Made by a program: the position numbers and the translations under genes. Below, one piece after another: positions 7,648 to 18,802 of a stretch of DNA of 64,000 nt (positions are counted from its first letter, which is position 1; each line of letters begins with the position of its first letter). A model generated the notes under the pieces. The model was not told the origin of the DNA. It saw only the letters and a program-made list of their open reading frames with translations, and searched no databases. Origin of the DNA: an uncultured Tateyamaria sp. (GTDB lineage: Bacteria; Pseudomonadota; Alphaproteobacteria; Rhodobacterales; Rhodobacteraceae); NCBI RefSeq assembly GCF_947504105.1, contig NZ_CANNGP010000004.1, forward strand, positions 118,966-182,965. The letters are read 5' to 3'.

Positions 7648-8724
7648 ATGACCGATCTGGTACCCGTGTCCGCCACCCCTGCCCCAGTGCAGCAGGGTGG
7701 CGGCTTTTCTTCCACCCGCAAAACGCCGTCACTGTCTCGTCGGGCTAAGGCTGCCATCGTCGTGCGCCTGCTTCTGAACGAAGGTGCGGATATCCCTCTC
7801 GAAGAATTGCCGGAAGACCTGCAGGCCCACCTGACCAAGGCGATGGGCTCCATGCGGGTGGTCGATCGGGACACGTTGCAGATTGTAGCTGCCGAATTTG
7901 CGGAGGATGTTGAGCGCATCGGGCTTAGCCTTCCAGGCAGCATGGCCGGGGCGCTGGATGCGCTTGATGGCAAGATCAGCGCACAGACGGCGGCACGTCT
8001 GCGGAAAGAGGCGGGTGTGAAACGCGGTGGCGATCCTTGGCAGCGCATCCGCGAAATGGGACCCGACACCTTGTTGCCGGTGCTCGAGGAAGAGGCGGTG
8101 GAGATCGCGGCTGTTATGCTGTCAAAGCTGGACGTAAGCAAGGCAGCCGAACTTTTGGGCTTGCTGCCTGGTCCACGCGCCCGGCAGATCACCTATGCCG
8201 TATCGCAGACGGGTGCGGTCACGCCAGAGGCCGTGGAACGGATTGGCCTGTCATTGGCCAGCCAGATGGATGCACAACCCCTACGTGCCTTTGACAATGG
8301 ACCGGTCGAGCGTGTTGGTGCGATCCTGAACTCCTCGACCTCGACAACCCGCGACGAGATGCTTGCCGGGCTTGAAGAGACGGATGAAGGTTTCGCAACG
8401 GCGGTGCGCAAGGCAATCTTCACCTTCGCGAATATCTCGACCCGCATTGCCCCGCGCGACGTGCCGAGAATCCTGCGGAATGTGGAACAGGAGGATCTTG
8501 TTATCGCCTTTGCCGGGGCACCGGCCATGGGGCTCGACGCATCTGTCGAATTCGTGCTGAACAACATATCAGCACGCATGGCTGATCAGGTGCGCGAAGA
8601 GGTGCAGGAGGCCGACACGCCAAAACCTGCGGATGTCGAAGAGGCGATGGGTAACGTTGTCAAAGCCATCCGTGACATGGAAGCGAGCGGAGACCTGATG
8701 CTGATCACGGAGGAAGAAGAGTAA
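7648..8724 (+). CDS. fliG: Flagellar motor switch protein FliG
   Basis: At 358 residues this fits FliG, the rotor protein that receives torque from MotA. The N-terminal domain (about 28-130), middle domain (about 130-235) and C-terminal torque domain (about 245-325) can all be followed. The C-terminal helix IAPRDVPRILRNVEQEDLVI carries the charged Arg/Asp/Glu pattern used for MotA contact. The middle-domain EHPQ motif is replaced by a Glu-rich EEEAVEIA, as happens in diverged alphaproteobacterial FliG. An extra acidic tail follows (TEEEE). No other flagellar gene is nearby, so it is an orphan copy. Confidence 0.88.
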   Translation: MTDLVPVSATPAPVQQGGGFSSTRKTPSLSRRAKAAIVVRLLLNEGADIPLEELPEDLQAHLTKAMGSMRVVDRDTLQIVAAEFAEDVERIGLSLPGSMAGALDALDGKISAQTAARLRKEAGVKRGGDPWQRIREMGPDTLLPVLEEEAVEIAAVMLSKLDVSKAAELLGLLPGPRARQITYAVSQTGAVTPEAVERIGLSLASQMDAQPLRAFDNGPVERVGAILNSSTSTTRDEMLAGLEETDEGFATAVRKAIFTFANISTRIAPRDVPRILRNVEQEDLVIAFAGAPAMGLDASVEFVLNNISARMADQVREEVQEADTPKPADVEEAMGNVVKAIRDMEASGDLMLITEEEE

Positions 8725-8828
8725 ACCTTCGATCCAGATGCGTGGTCTCTGCCCCACGGCACAGCCCACGGAACGAGGACCAAACTGCTGCTCTCGACAC
8801 AGGTCATGGCACCGCGTAAGCGGCACGG

Positions 8829-9692
8829 ATGTCCGATCATCCAAGCAACCCATCGCGCGCCATTCTACTGACCATCGCGGCCATTTTCTGCTTTGGCGTA
8901 ATGGACGTCGCGGTCAAGGCAGTATCACCTACGACTGGCACAATCCCCGCCTTGTGGGCGCGCTATGCAGGCCAGATGCTGATCGTACTGCTCCTTGTTG
9001 CACCCAGGTTGCGAAACGTTGTGCGCAGCAAATATCCCAAATTACAGATCGCGCGCTCTGTTCTTTTGATGCTTGCCACCTTCTTTTTCTTTTTGGCGCT
9101 GGGTCGTATCGGCCTGGCCGAAGCAACTGCAGTTATGGCCCTGAATCCGGTCCTGATCACTTTGGGCGGTACCCTGTTTCTTGGTGAAAGGTTGGGATTG
9201 CGTCGCATAGGCGCAATCGTCGCGGCGCTTTTGGGCGCGCTGATCATCATCCGCCCCGGGACGGAGGTGTTCCAACCTGCGGTACTGTTGCCGCTTGTCG
9301 CGGCCTTATGCTTTGCCAGCTACACGCTGATCACCCGCCGTGTCGGCGCGGATGAAGACGTCTGGACATCGCTGTTCTACACCGGGCTCATCGGGTCGCT
9401 CATTGTTACCAGCCTCGTTCCTTTTCACATGCCACCACTGACATTTCCGTCGATGGCGCTGCTTGGGATGATCGGTGTGTTTGGCACGTTGGGGCAATTG
9501 ATGCTGATCCGCGCCCTTTCGCCGGCCGAGGCGGGGCTGCTGGCACCGTTCAACTACGTAGGGCTGATTACGGCAGTCATCTGGGGCCTGCTTTTGTTCG
9601 ACGAATGGCCCGACACCCCGACACTCATCGGCGCGCTTGTGATCGCGGGGGCCGGGATTTATGTCTGGCATCGGGAAACGCGGGCCAATTGA
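8829..9692 (+). CDS. DMT-superfamily (EamA) transporter
   Basis: A 287-residue integral membrane protein of ten predicted helices in two EamA repeats (about residues 10-140 and 150-285). AVMALNPVLITLGGTLFLGERLG is the typical end of repeat one and AGLLAPFNYVGLITAVIWGL that of repeat two. Such proteins usually export amino acids or other metabolites; substrate unknown. The 3' end overlaps the start I chose for the next gene by 32 bp. Lys-rich spots between helices suggest the usual orientation. An antisense open frame over the same DNA is a shadow. Confidence 0.88.
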   Translation: MSDHPSNPSRAILLTIAAIFCFGVMDVAVKAVSPTTGTIPALWARYAGQMLIVLLLVAPRLRNVVRSKYPKLQIARSVLLMLATFFFFLALGRIGLAEATAVMALNPVLITLGGTLFLGERLGLRRIGAIVAALLGALIIIRPGTEVFQPAVLLPLVAALCFASYTLITRRVGADEDVWTSLFYTGLIGSLIVTSLVPFHMPPLTFPSMALLGMIGVFGTLGQLMLIRALSPAEAGLLAPFNYVGLITAVIWGLLLFDEWPDTPTLIGALVIAGAGIYVWHRETRAN

Positions 9693-10614
9693 CGGCGCGC
9701 CCAGAACACGGACCGGTATGCGATACGATCCCGAAGACCTGCCCTGGCGCATCAAGCTCGCCTATCTCGCCACCAACGGGGTTGCGCGAGCCTGTATCGG
9801 TGCGGCGCTTGCGCTGCCCTACAGGATGCGGGTGCCCTTCATGGGCTGGATCATGTCGCGCATTGTTGGGCCTGCGGCAGGGTTTCAACGCCGCGCAGTC
9901 GAACATGTTGCTTTTGCAATGCCGCATCTGCCGCACGCCGAACACCAGCGCATCGCACGCGACAGCCTTGGAAATGTTGGGCGCACCCTGATCGAAAACT
10001 ATTCGACGCGCATCCTGCTGGACCGTCAAAAGGAAGCAACCATCGACGGCCCCGGATATGAAGCGATGGTCCAGGCAGCCGCGAACGGACAACCGGTCAT
10101 TCTCGTGACAGGGCATTTCGGGAATTACGAAGCACTGCGCGCCGCCCTTGTAGGGCGCGGGTTCAAGGTGGGCGGGCTCTACCGCGACATGTCGAACCCC
10201 TATTTCAACACCCACTACGTGCGCACCATGCAGGCGTTTGGTGGGCCGGTGTTTCCGCAAGGGCGCAAAGGCACGGCAGGCTTTGTGCGTCACCTGAAGG
10301 CAGGCGGTCAACTCGTCCTGCTGTTCGATCAACACGTATTTCAGGCACCTGTGCTGAAGTTTCTCGGGCACCCGGCCCACACAGCGATTTCGGCCGCCGA
10401 ACTGGCCCTGCGCTACAATGCGGTGCTGATCCCATTCTACGGGATTCGGATTGCTGATGGGCTGAATTTCGATTGCGTCATGGAAGCACCGATCCCCCAC
10501 TCCGATCCGCTGACAATGACGCAGGCCATGAATGACAGTATCAGTTCCCGGATCCAGGCGAATCCAGAACAATGGCTTTGGGTTGCACGCCGCTGGCGCG
10601 TCAAAGCCCGCTGA
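9661..10614 (+). CDS. Lysophospholipid / lipid A-type acyltransferase (LpxL-HtrB family)
   Basis: A 317-residue protein with one N-terminal membrane segment (about 33-60) and the catalytic HxxxxE motif in TGHFGNYEALR (about residue 143). GGQLVLLFDQHV, around residue 220, matches the second conserved block with its Asp-Gln. Members add secondary acyl chains to lipid A or make ornithine-type lipids at the inner membrane. The start is uncertain: the ATG at 9661 overlaps the upstream gene by 32 bp, while an ATG at 9718 (MRYDPEDLPW) would avoid overlap. Neither has a strong ribosome site. It converges on the DUF1223 gene with only 7 bp between stops. Confidence 0.85.
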   Translation: MSGIGKRGPIDGAPRTRTGMRYDPEDLPWRIKLAYLATNGVARACIGAALALPYRMRVPFMGWIMSRIVGPAAGFQRRAVEHVAFAMPHLPHAEHQRIARDSLGNVGRTLIENYSTRILLDRQKEATIDGPGYEAMVQAAANGQPVILVTGHFGNYEALRAALVGRGFKVGGLYRDMSNPYFNTHYVRTMQAFGGPVFPQGRKGTAGFVRHLKAGGQLVLLFDQHVFQAPVLKFLGHPAHTAISAAELALRYNAVLIPFYGIRIADGLNFDCVMEAPIPHSDPLTMTQAMNDSISSRIQANPEQWLWVARRWRVKAR

Positions 10615-10621
10615 CCCGTGA

Positions 10622-11314
10622 CTACCTAAGTTGAGCCGCCGCCAGAATGGGACCACTCAGCCCCTTCTGAACCATGACAACCAACGGCTTTTCACCGGGC
10701 GCATCCGCTTTGATCTTCAGGTCTGTGATGCCATCCCACTCCTGCAGGATTTTCCAATCCTCCGTGACATTGGCATAGGATATGGTGTGGCCCGCGTTTT
10801 CGCCGCGCGTAATGCGCGCCGTCCGCTCGCGCGTGTAGCGCAGCATTTGCACCACCAGCGGACCGTTTGACGCGCTACTCTGGGCGACAATCTGCACGCT
10901 TTCGCCATCGCGGGTAACTTCCAATGAAACGGGCGTAGACTTTTCCGCATATTCCATAATCAAACGCGACAATTCCATGGGGCGTGCACCAACGATGTCG
11001 GTCTGCCCATTTATGATCATCTGCGGCGTATAGACGGACCGGCGTCCGGCCTCGACCGCATAACCGCGCTGCCGCTTGGCATAGGCAGGGTCCGCGAACT
11101 CGTCTTTCCAGCCAATGTAATCCCAGTAATCCACGTGCAGCGCCAGGGCGATCACGTCATCCCGTTTGGCCAGTTCATGCATAAGCTTGTCCGCCGGTGG
11201 GCACGACGAACACCCTTGCGAGGTAAACAGTTCGACCACCACGGGCGACTGTGCGACAGCGGGGCTGACCAAGCTTGCAAATGCCGCAAAGGCAATGGGG
11301 ATGAAACGATGCAT
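10622..11314 (-). CDS. DUF1223 thioredoxin-like secreted protein
   Basis: About 230 residues with a signal peptide (cleavage near SPAVAQ, residue 21) followed at once by VVVELFTSQGCSSCPPADKL, a CxxC-containing thioredoxin-like motif diagnostic of DUF1223. The conserved block LHVDYWDYIGWKDEFA follows at about residue 60, then RRSVYTPQMIINGQ, which carries the cis-Pro-type turn. Probably a periplasmic thiol oxidoreductase or copper/thiol-handling protein; exact role unknown. The frame could start one codon earlier at TTG, but the ATG gives a normal signal peptide. Confidence 0.85.
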   Translation of the reverse strand: MHRFIPIAFAAFASLVSPAVAQSPVVVELFTSQGCSSCPPADKLMHELAKRDDVIALALHVDYWDYIGWKDEFADPAYAKRQRGYAVEAGRRSVYTPQMIINGQTDIVGARPMELSRLIMEYAEKSTPVSLEVTRDGESVQIVAQSSASNGPLVVQMLRYTRERTARITRGENAGHTISYANVTEDWKILQEWDGITDLKIKADAPGEKPLVVMVQKGLSGPILAAAQLR

Positions 11315-11317
11315 CAA

Positions 11318-11565
11318 GGGGGCGCACTACCTGTCTGGTTCGATTTTGTCCTGTACCGCTTAATTATGAAAGACTTTCCCAAATCGCCAATCAAGGTTTG
11401 TTGAGCGTATGTGACAGTCGGATCACAACATTGCGCACGAAAACTGTATGCAAAGGTATACAAAATCGTCGCACAGCGCTCAAATGCAGTTGATCGCAAC
11501 CGTCTATTTAGGGCATGACGCTCGCAAATCATTGCCCCATCCGTTTCAGGAAAGGAAAATCCCCC
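11318..11565. promoter_or_regulatory. Divergent intergenic region before acnA
   Basis: This 248-bp gap separates the DUF1223 gene (leftward) from acnA (rightward) and must hold promoters for both. It is visibly more A/T-rich than its surroundings. I can pick out an imperfect inverted repeat (TGTATGC-aaa-GGTATACA, near 11444-11461) and an AGGAAAGGA ribosome site ending about 9 bp before the acnA ATG. I could not assign -35/-10 boxes with confidence. Confidence 0.4.
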
Positions 11566-14253
<2,688 letters not shown>

Positions 14254-14276
14254 GCCGGATTTTATACTACCAGAAC

Positions 14277-14301
14277 GGGCGTCCCTCGGGGCGCCCTTTT
14301 T
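14277..14301 (+). terminator. Intrinsic terminator after acnA
   Basis: GGGCGTCC pairs with GGGGCGCCC around a CTC loop (with one G-T pair) and is followed directly by a run of five or more T residues. Confidence 0.85.
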
Positions 14302-14315
14302 GTTGGGAGCTGCCT

Positions 14316-15017
14316 ATGAAAACCGCACTTGTCACCGGCGCCGCACGCGGGCTGGGCCGCGCCATCGCCGCCGACCTCGCACAGGATCATCATGTCGCCA
14401 TCACATGGCGCGGCACCAACCCGGCAAGTCTATTGGCCGACCATCCCGACATTGCCGCCTTCCAAGTGGACCTGGCAGACCCCGGTGCGACAGCAGCCCT
14501 GCCCCGGAAAGTCATTGATCGCTTCGGCAACCTCGACCTGATCGTGAACAACGCGGGCAGCATCTTGACCGATGATGCGGAAAACTACGATGCCCAAACG
14601 GTTGAAACCAATTTCAATGTCAACGTGAACGCCCCCATGGGGCTGGTCGCGGCGGCGCTGGAACACCTGCAACCCGGTGCCGCCATCGTCAACATCTCCT
14701 CGCAAAATGCCCGCCTGCCCGCAATGATCGCGCACAGCTATTCCGCCAGCAAAGCCGCCGTCGACACCTGGACCAGGATCGCGGCCAAGACCCTGGGGCC
14801 GAAAGGTATTCGTGTGAACGCCGTCGCCCCAGGTGCCGTCAACACACCCGAAGCGACCCGCCCAGAAGACATCACAGAAATGATCACCAAGGACACAGCA
14901 CTCGGCCGACTTGCCAAACCCGAGGATATCGCCGCCGCCGTCCGCTTCCTCGCCTCCGACGCAGCAACGGGCATCACGGGCGTCATCCTCGACGTCAACG
15001 GAGGCTACCGCCTCTAA
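14316..15017 (+). CDS. Short-chain dehydrogenase/reductase (SDR)
   Basis: A 233-residue classical SDR. The NAD(P)-binding motif TGAARGLGRA is at residues 7-16, the NNAG motif near residue 80, and the catalytic Ser (NISSQNA), Tyr and Lys (YSASKAA) near 130-150. The C-terminal ILDVNGGYRL ends like FabG-type enzymes. The substrate cannot be read from the sequence. The ATG beginning MKTALVTG lies 15 bp after the acnA terminator T-run, preceded by GGGAG; a longer frame overlapping acnA was rejected. Confidence 0.9.
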   Translation: MKTALVTGAARGLGRAIAADLAQDHHVAITWRGTNPASLLADHPDIAAFQVDLADPGATAALPRKVIDRFGNLDLIVNNAGSILTDDAENYDAQTVETNFNVNVNAPMGLVAAALEHLQPGAAIVNISSQNARLPAMIAHSYSASKAAVDTWTRIAAKTLGPKGIRVNAVAPGAVNTPEATRPEDITEMITKDTALGRLAKPEDIAAAVRFLASDAATGITGVILDVNGGYRL

Positions 15018-15209
15018 CACGCACCCGTCCCGTTCCTCTTGCCTCGTCGCGGATACGCACATCAATCAGGCAAAAGACAACAACCTGAAAGAGAATTTCA
15101 AAGCGCTGAATTGAACTGAGATACAAATCATTGCGAAAATTCCGGAATCAATTTAATTGTTGAATATAAATTGAGCTATTTTTTTACTTTTTAGAACTGG
15201 GGGAAGGTT
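15018..15209. promoter_or_regulatory. A/T-rich promoter region of the VPLPA protein gene
   Basis: The 192 bp before the surface-protein gene turn sharply A/T-rich from about 15060, ending in a long T tract (15178-15191) and a GGGGGAAGG ribosome site before the ATG. Such composition is unusual in this window and suggests either a strong, regulated promoter or recently acquired DNA. No clear boxes or operators were identified. Confidence 0.4.
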
Positions 15210-15884
15210 ATGAAAAAGCTATTTGCTACTGCTCTTTTTTGCACAATTTTCGCAAGCGCAGCATCAGCGGTCACCATCAACTTCTACGACTTTGACGAGG
15301 GCGATGTGCTGGGTATTGGCACAGACCTTGGTGATGGTGTCCTTGCCGACGTCACGGCAATCGGCGGCATCGCACAAGCGGTTGTTTTTGACACCGCCCG
15401 CGGAACCGTCAGCACCGGAAATGACCCGGACTTGACGTCGCCCTTCACCAACGCCGAGGACAGCAGCGATCGGCGCGGCTTTGGAAATGCTCTGATCGTC
15501 CAGGAAAACGCAACCGGTGGACCGGACGATGTTGTCGGTGGATCTCTGATCTTCAACTTCGACGCGCTGTGGTCTTTCGCGTCGCTGTTCCTACTCGATG
15601 CCGAAGTGGGCACAAGCGCAACGCTTTTCAACGGAAGCGACGAAGTGATGTCGTTCACTCTGAACTCTGGCAACGAATCCGAAACGGGCAGTAATCCACG
15701 AAACAACGAATTCACGCTGCTTGGTTTTGCCGGGGCAGTCGGAGATACTCTTCGGATTGACTTCGCCGGGTCAGGCGCACTTGGGGAGTTCGAAGTCAGC
15801 GCTGTGCCGCTTCCGGCAGGGCTTTCACTGCTCCTGGCAGGGCTCGGGGCCCTGGTATTGGTGCGGAGGCGTCAAACAGCCTAG
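15210..15884 (+). CDS. VPLPA-CTERM surface/exported protein
   Basis: A 224-residue protein with a signal peptide (MKKLFATALFCTIFASAASA, residues 1-20), a beta-rich body full of Asp, Gly and Thr, and a C-terminal sorting tag: VPLPAG, then a hydrophobic helix (LSLLLAGLGALVLV) and a basic end (RRRQTA). This tripartite tag is the VPLPA variant of PEP-CTERM that Rhodobacterales use with an exosortase-like protease for cell-surface or exopolysaccharide-linked sorting. Codon use has more A/T than neighbouring genes. No exosortase is in the window. Function of the body is unknown. Confidence 0.85.
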   Translation: MKKLFATALFCTIFASAASAVTINFYDFDEGDVLGIGTDLGDGVLADVTAIGGIAQAVVFDTARGTVSTGNDPDLTSPFTNAEDSSDRRGFGNALIVQENATGGPDDVVGGSLIFNFDALWSFASLFLLDAEVGTSATLFNGSDEVMSFTLNSGNESETGSNPRNNEFTLLGFAGAVGDTLRIDFAGSGALGEFEVSAVPLPAGLSLLLAGLGALVLVRRRQTA

Positions 15885-15900
15885 ACGAATTCGGACCGAA

Positions 15901-15930
15901 AAAACGCCGCAGCATCGGCTGCGGTGTTTT
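15901..15930. terminator. Bidirectional terminator
   Basis: AAAACGCCGCAGC (15901-15913) pairs with GCTGCGGTGTTTT (15918-15930) with one G-T wobble and a 4-nt loop; the A/T ends give a T-run on each strand. It separates the VPLPA gene from the convergent ccmG end of the ccm operon. Confidence 0.85.
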
Positions 15931-15938
15931 GCACAGGG

Positions 15939-16478
15939 TTATTTGCCTTGGGCTTCCTCGAGCGCAGGCAGAAACCGGTTCTCGTAGTCCGATCCCACAA
16001 GCGGCCCCTGATAGCGGAACAGCACCGTCCCCTCGCCGTCCAAGATGAAGGTTTCCGGCGGGGCCGTGACCCCCCAGTCGATGGCCGACCGCGCCGCCGG
16101 ATCAAAAGCGACGGCGACAAAAGGATTGCCATCCTCATCCAGATACCGAGACGCAGGACCTTCGGTATCGCGGAAATTCACCCCGATGATCGGAACGCCC
16201 TCCGCTGCCATCTCCAACAGCTTCGGATGCTCGGCACGGCATGGCGGGCACCAAGAGGCCCAGAAGTTCACCAGCGTCACCTCACCCCGGGCCAAGTCTC
16301 CCTCGGCAACAGGGGTGTAGTCCGCCAATTGCGAATCCGTAAGCGGCGGTGCAGGTGCGCCCACGCGGGTCGAGGGCAATTTATCCGGGTTGTCCCGGAA
16401 CATCCCCACCGCGGCCAACGCGACGAAGCCAGCAAAAATCCCGATGGGCGCTAACATGAGCGGAGAGATTTTAGCCAT
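15939..16478 (-). CDS. ccmG: Thiol:disulphide interchange protein CcmG (DsbE)
   Basis: A 179-residue membrane-anchored thioredoxin that keeps apocytochrome c CXXCH cysteines reduced for haem attachment. One N-terminal helix (about 5-25) precedes the thioredoxin fold. The active site WASWCPPCRAEHP is near residue 75, and the CcmG-specific GVTAPPETFILDG near residue 143. The start MAKISPLML overlaps ccmD by 8 bp; an upstream start in the same frame would run through ccmD. It is the last gene of the yajC-to-ccmG string and is followed by the terminator at 15901-15930. Confidence 0.95.
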   Translation of the reverse strand: MAKISPLMLAPIGIFAGFVALAAVGMFRDNPDKLPSTRVGAPAPPLTDSQLADYTPVAEGDLARGEVTLVNFWASWCPPCRAEHPKLLEMAAEGVPIIGVNFRDTEGPASRYLDEDGNPFVAVAFDPAARSAIDWGVTAPPETFILDGEGTVLFRYQGPLVGSDYENRFLPALEEAQGK

Positions 16479-16626
16479 TCCGCCCGCTCCGCTTTTCCAC
16501 CGCATCCATCTCGGCCCGCACACGACGGCCTCGCCACAGGGTCAACACCACGATGCCCACCAGCAAAACAATAGACACGGCATAGGCCGACAGCACGGCA
16601 TCGGCGTATTTCCCAAGATCAGGCAT
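16471..16626 (-). CDS. ccmD: Haem exporter protein CcmD
   Basis: A 51-residue single-helix protein: MPDLGKYADAVLSAYA, then a membrane helix (VSIVLLVGIVVLTLW), then a basic cytoplasmic tail (RGRRVRAEMD). Size, topology and place between ccmC and ccmG fit CcmD, which holds CcmE to the CcmABC haem-release complex. Its ATG overlaps the ccmC stop by one base (TGATG) and its stop lies inside the ccmG start region. A much longer in-frame extension reads antisense-like through ccmC and was rejected. Confidence 0.92.
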   Translation of the reverse strand: MPDLGKYADAVLSAYAVSIVLLVGIVVLTLWRGRRVRAEMDAVEKRSGRNG

Positions 16627-17378
16627 CACGCCCCCTCCGCATGCAGGCCGGCGCTGCGCGCCTCCCGTGCGATCAATGCCCGCGTCCGACGCAGCCGGAT
16701 TTCGGTCCCCGTGCGGTACAGGACCAGCGCCAGAAACAGCAGGACAAAGCCCCCGATGCACACCAACAAGGGGATATAGAACACGTCGGCCACGTTCTCT
16801 TCCTTGTCCAGCGACAGCGACGCGCCCTGGTGCAGGCCCTGGTTCCAGAACAGCACCGCATAGCGGCTCAATACGGCAAAGACGGTGCCCACTAGACACA
16901 GGATCGCTGTCAGATCGGCAGCTGTATCGGGGTCCTCGATCGCCTCCCACAAGGCGACATAACCAAGATAGAACAGGAACAGGATCAGAAAGGATGTCAG
17001 GCGCGGATCCCACGCCCACCACGTTCCCCACATCGGCTGCCCCCATATCGCCCCGGTCAAAAGGGCAATCAGCGTCATCACGATCCCCACAGGTGCGGCC
17101 GCCTTGGCCGCCAACGCCGACACATGGTGCCGCCGCACAATCCAGATCAGGGACGCCACCAGCATCATGAACCACGCATTGATCGCCATCAGGGCCGCCG
17201 GCACGTGCAGATAGATGATCTTGACGGTTGATCCCTGCCGGAAATCATCCGCAGTAAAAAAGAACCCCCATATCAGCCCGACGGCCAAGCAGACCGCAGC
17301 GCCAGCCCACAACCACGGCTGCACTCTTTCGCTTAGGCGCAGAAACTTGACCGGATTCGCATATTCCCAAAGTGACAT
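16626..17378 (-). CDS. ccmC: Haem exporter/handling protein CcmC
   Basis: A 250-residue membrane protein with six helices and the haem-handling tryptophan-rich signature WGTWWAWDPRLTS (about residues 120-132). Periplasmic His residues are at YLHVPAAL (near 58) and NQGLHQGAS (near 185), where CcmC presents haem to CcmE. It is the third ccm gene in a chain of overlapping or closely spaced genes. Gap to ccmB is 47 bp. Start ATG is the first in the frame. Confidence 0.96.
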   Translation of the reverse strand: MSLWEYANPVKFLRLSERVQPWLWAGAAVCLAVGLIWGFFFTADDFRQGSTVKIIYLHVPAALMAINAWFMMLVASLIWIVRRHHVSALAAKAAAPVGIVMTLIALLTGAIWGQPMWGTWWAWDPRLTSFLILFLFYLGYVALWEAIEDPDTAADLTAILCLVGTVFAVLSRYAVLFWNQGLHQGASLSLDKEENVADVFYIPLLVCIGGFVLLFLALVLYRTGTEIRLRRTRALIAREARSAGLHAEGA

Positions 17379-17425
17379 GACGGTTATCTACGCGCTCGCG
17401 CGCCCCTTCTCAATCGACATCCACG

Positions 17426-18082
17426 TTACCGCAGGTTCACCCGCAGCACAGCCCCTGCGGCAAATGGCATCGCCGCCAGCACCGCCAACGTGATCCCGGC
17501 CAGTAAGAACAGCGGCGTGCTCGAATCAAGACCCTGCGCCGCGCGACGCGCTGCCTCTGCGCCAAAGATCAGCGTCGGCACGTAAAGCGGCAAAACCAAG
17601 AGAGACAACAACAGCCCCCCACGCTTGATCCCTACGGTCAGCGCGGCGCCAAAGGCCCCGATCATCGACAAGGCCGGCGTCCCAAGCGCAAGGCTTAACA
17701 CAAGCACGCCATATCCCGACGGGGCCAAGTTCAACAGCACGCCCAAAACGGGTGCGGCCAGCACTAAAGGCAAGCCAGTGGTTACCCAATGCGCCGCCGC
17801 CTTCACAGCAACGATGCCCTCAAGTGGCAAGGGGGATGTCGCCAGCAAATCCAGCGCCCCATCCTCCCAATCCACGGCCAACAGGCGATCCAACGACAGC
17901 AGGCATGCCAGCAAAGCACCAAGCCACAGCACCCCCGGCGCAATCTGGGTCAGCAGCGCCGATTGCGGCCCCACACTGAAAGGCACCAGCACAACAACAA
18001 TCAGAAAAAACGCCAGCCCAAGGCCAAAACCGCCCCCAGCCCGCAGCGCCAGCGCGAGGTCACGGAAAAACAGCGCTCTCAC
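17426..18082 (-). CDS. ccmB: Haem exporter protein CcmB
   Basis: A 218-residue hydrophobic protein with about six helices and the N-terminal [11 protein letters not shown] typical of CcmB, the membrane partner of the CcmA ATPase in the complex that frees holo-CcmE. The conserved [10 protein letters not shown] segment is near residue 70. It starts with GTG in a 4-bp overlap (GTGA) with the ccmA stop, so translation is coupled. Confidence 0.95.
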   Translation of the reverse strand: MRALFFRDLALALRAGGGFGLGLAFFLIVVVLVPFSVGPQSALLTQIAPGVLWLGALLACLLSLDRLLAVDWEDGALDLLATSPLPLEGIVAVKAAAHWVTTGLPLVLAAPVLGVLLNLAPSGYGVLVLSLALGTPALSMIGAFGAALTVGIKRGGLLLSLLVLPLYVPTLIFGAEAARRAAQGLDSSTPLFLLAGITLAVLAAMPFAAGAVLRVNLR

Positions 18083-18693
18083 AGAAACGCCTCGTCGGCC
18101 GACGCCATCTGCGCCGCCGCCGCGCGAAAGCCCGAGACATCCAATGTCTCCGCCTCGATCCCCAGATCGATATGGGTCGCCATCAACGCCGACCCGCCGC
18201 GCGCCAAATGCCCACGCACCGCATCAGCAAAAAGCGCAACCGAAGCGGCATCCAAGGACACGGTCGGCTCATCCAGAACCCACACATCACGTCCGGTGAC
18301 CATCAACCGCGCAAGACCCAAACGCCGCTTCTGCCCCGCCGACAACTGTCCAGCGCGACGGGCCACCAGGTCTTCCAGATCAAACGCCGCCAAGGCCGGG
18401 GCAATGTCGGATTGCCCAAACACCGACGCCCAGAACGCCAGGTTCTCGGCAACGCTCAGCGCTCCCTTCAACCCATCCGCATGGGCGGCATAGGCGATCC
18501 TGTCCTCCGCGCCTGTCACCTGCCCCGCCAGCGGTACCTGCAACCCAGCGACAGTACGCAACAACGTGGTCTTGCCGGACCCATTGGGGCCGCGCAACAC
18601 CAGCGCCTGCCCGGCAGAAACGGCAAAAGACACGCCCGCCAGAACCGGCACACCGCCGCGGCCCACGGCCAGATCAGTGACTTTCAACTCCAT
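18079..18693 (-). CDS. ccmA: Cytochrome c biogenesis ATP-binding protein CcmA
   Basis: A compact ABC ATPase of 204 residues. Walker A is [12 protein letters not shown] (about 34-45), the signature loop is [13 protein letters not shown] (about 127), and Walker B is [12 protein letters not shown]. It powers release of haem-loaded CcmE. Upstream, about 110 bp separate it from the Mth938-like gene; that gap contains the GC-rich element at 18741-18794. Confidence 0.95.
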   Translation of the reverse strand: MELKVTDLAVGRGGVPVLAGVSFAVSAGQALVLRGPNGSGKTTLLRTVAGLQVPLAGQVTGAEDRIAYAAHADGLKGALSVAENLAFWASVFGQSDIAPALAAFDLEDLVARRAGQLSAGQKRRLGLARLMVTGRDVWVLDEPTVSLDAASVALFADAVRGHLARGGSALMATHIDLGIEAETLDVSGFRAAAAQMASADEAFL

Positions 18694-18740
18694 GGCTTAT
18701 GGCTAACCGATTGAGTGACTTGTCAAAAGCCCCGATCTAA

Positions 18741-18794
18741 CTTCATCTTGCCAAATAAACTCCGGGGGGCGCCGAAGGCGGGGGGCTGGCCCCT
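18741..18794 (-). repeat. GC-rich intergenic element of Rhodobacterales type
   Basis: Read on the minus strand, a GGGGCCAGCCCCCCGCC block with two small stems (CGCC-TTC-GGCG and GGGG..CCCC) is followed by CCGGAGTTTATTTGGCAAG. I recall this 'C-rich hairpins, then GGAGT(T)ATTT' layout right after stop codons in many Rhodobacterales genomes, though I cannot check that here. It starts just after the Mth938-like gene's stop and ends before ccmA, inside the operon. Only one copy was seen in the window. It could be a leaky terminator, an mRNA-processing site or a REP-like repeat. Confidence 0.5.
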
Positions 18795-18802
18795 CAACGC
18801 TC

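Noticed and set aside
9625..10656. Open frame of 343 codons antisense to the acyltransferase
   Set aside because: The sense gene has catalytic HxxxxE and normal length; the antisense reading is rich in His/Arg/Gln without any domain.
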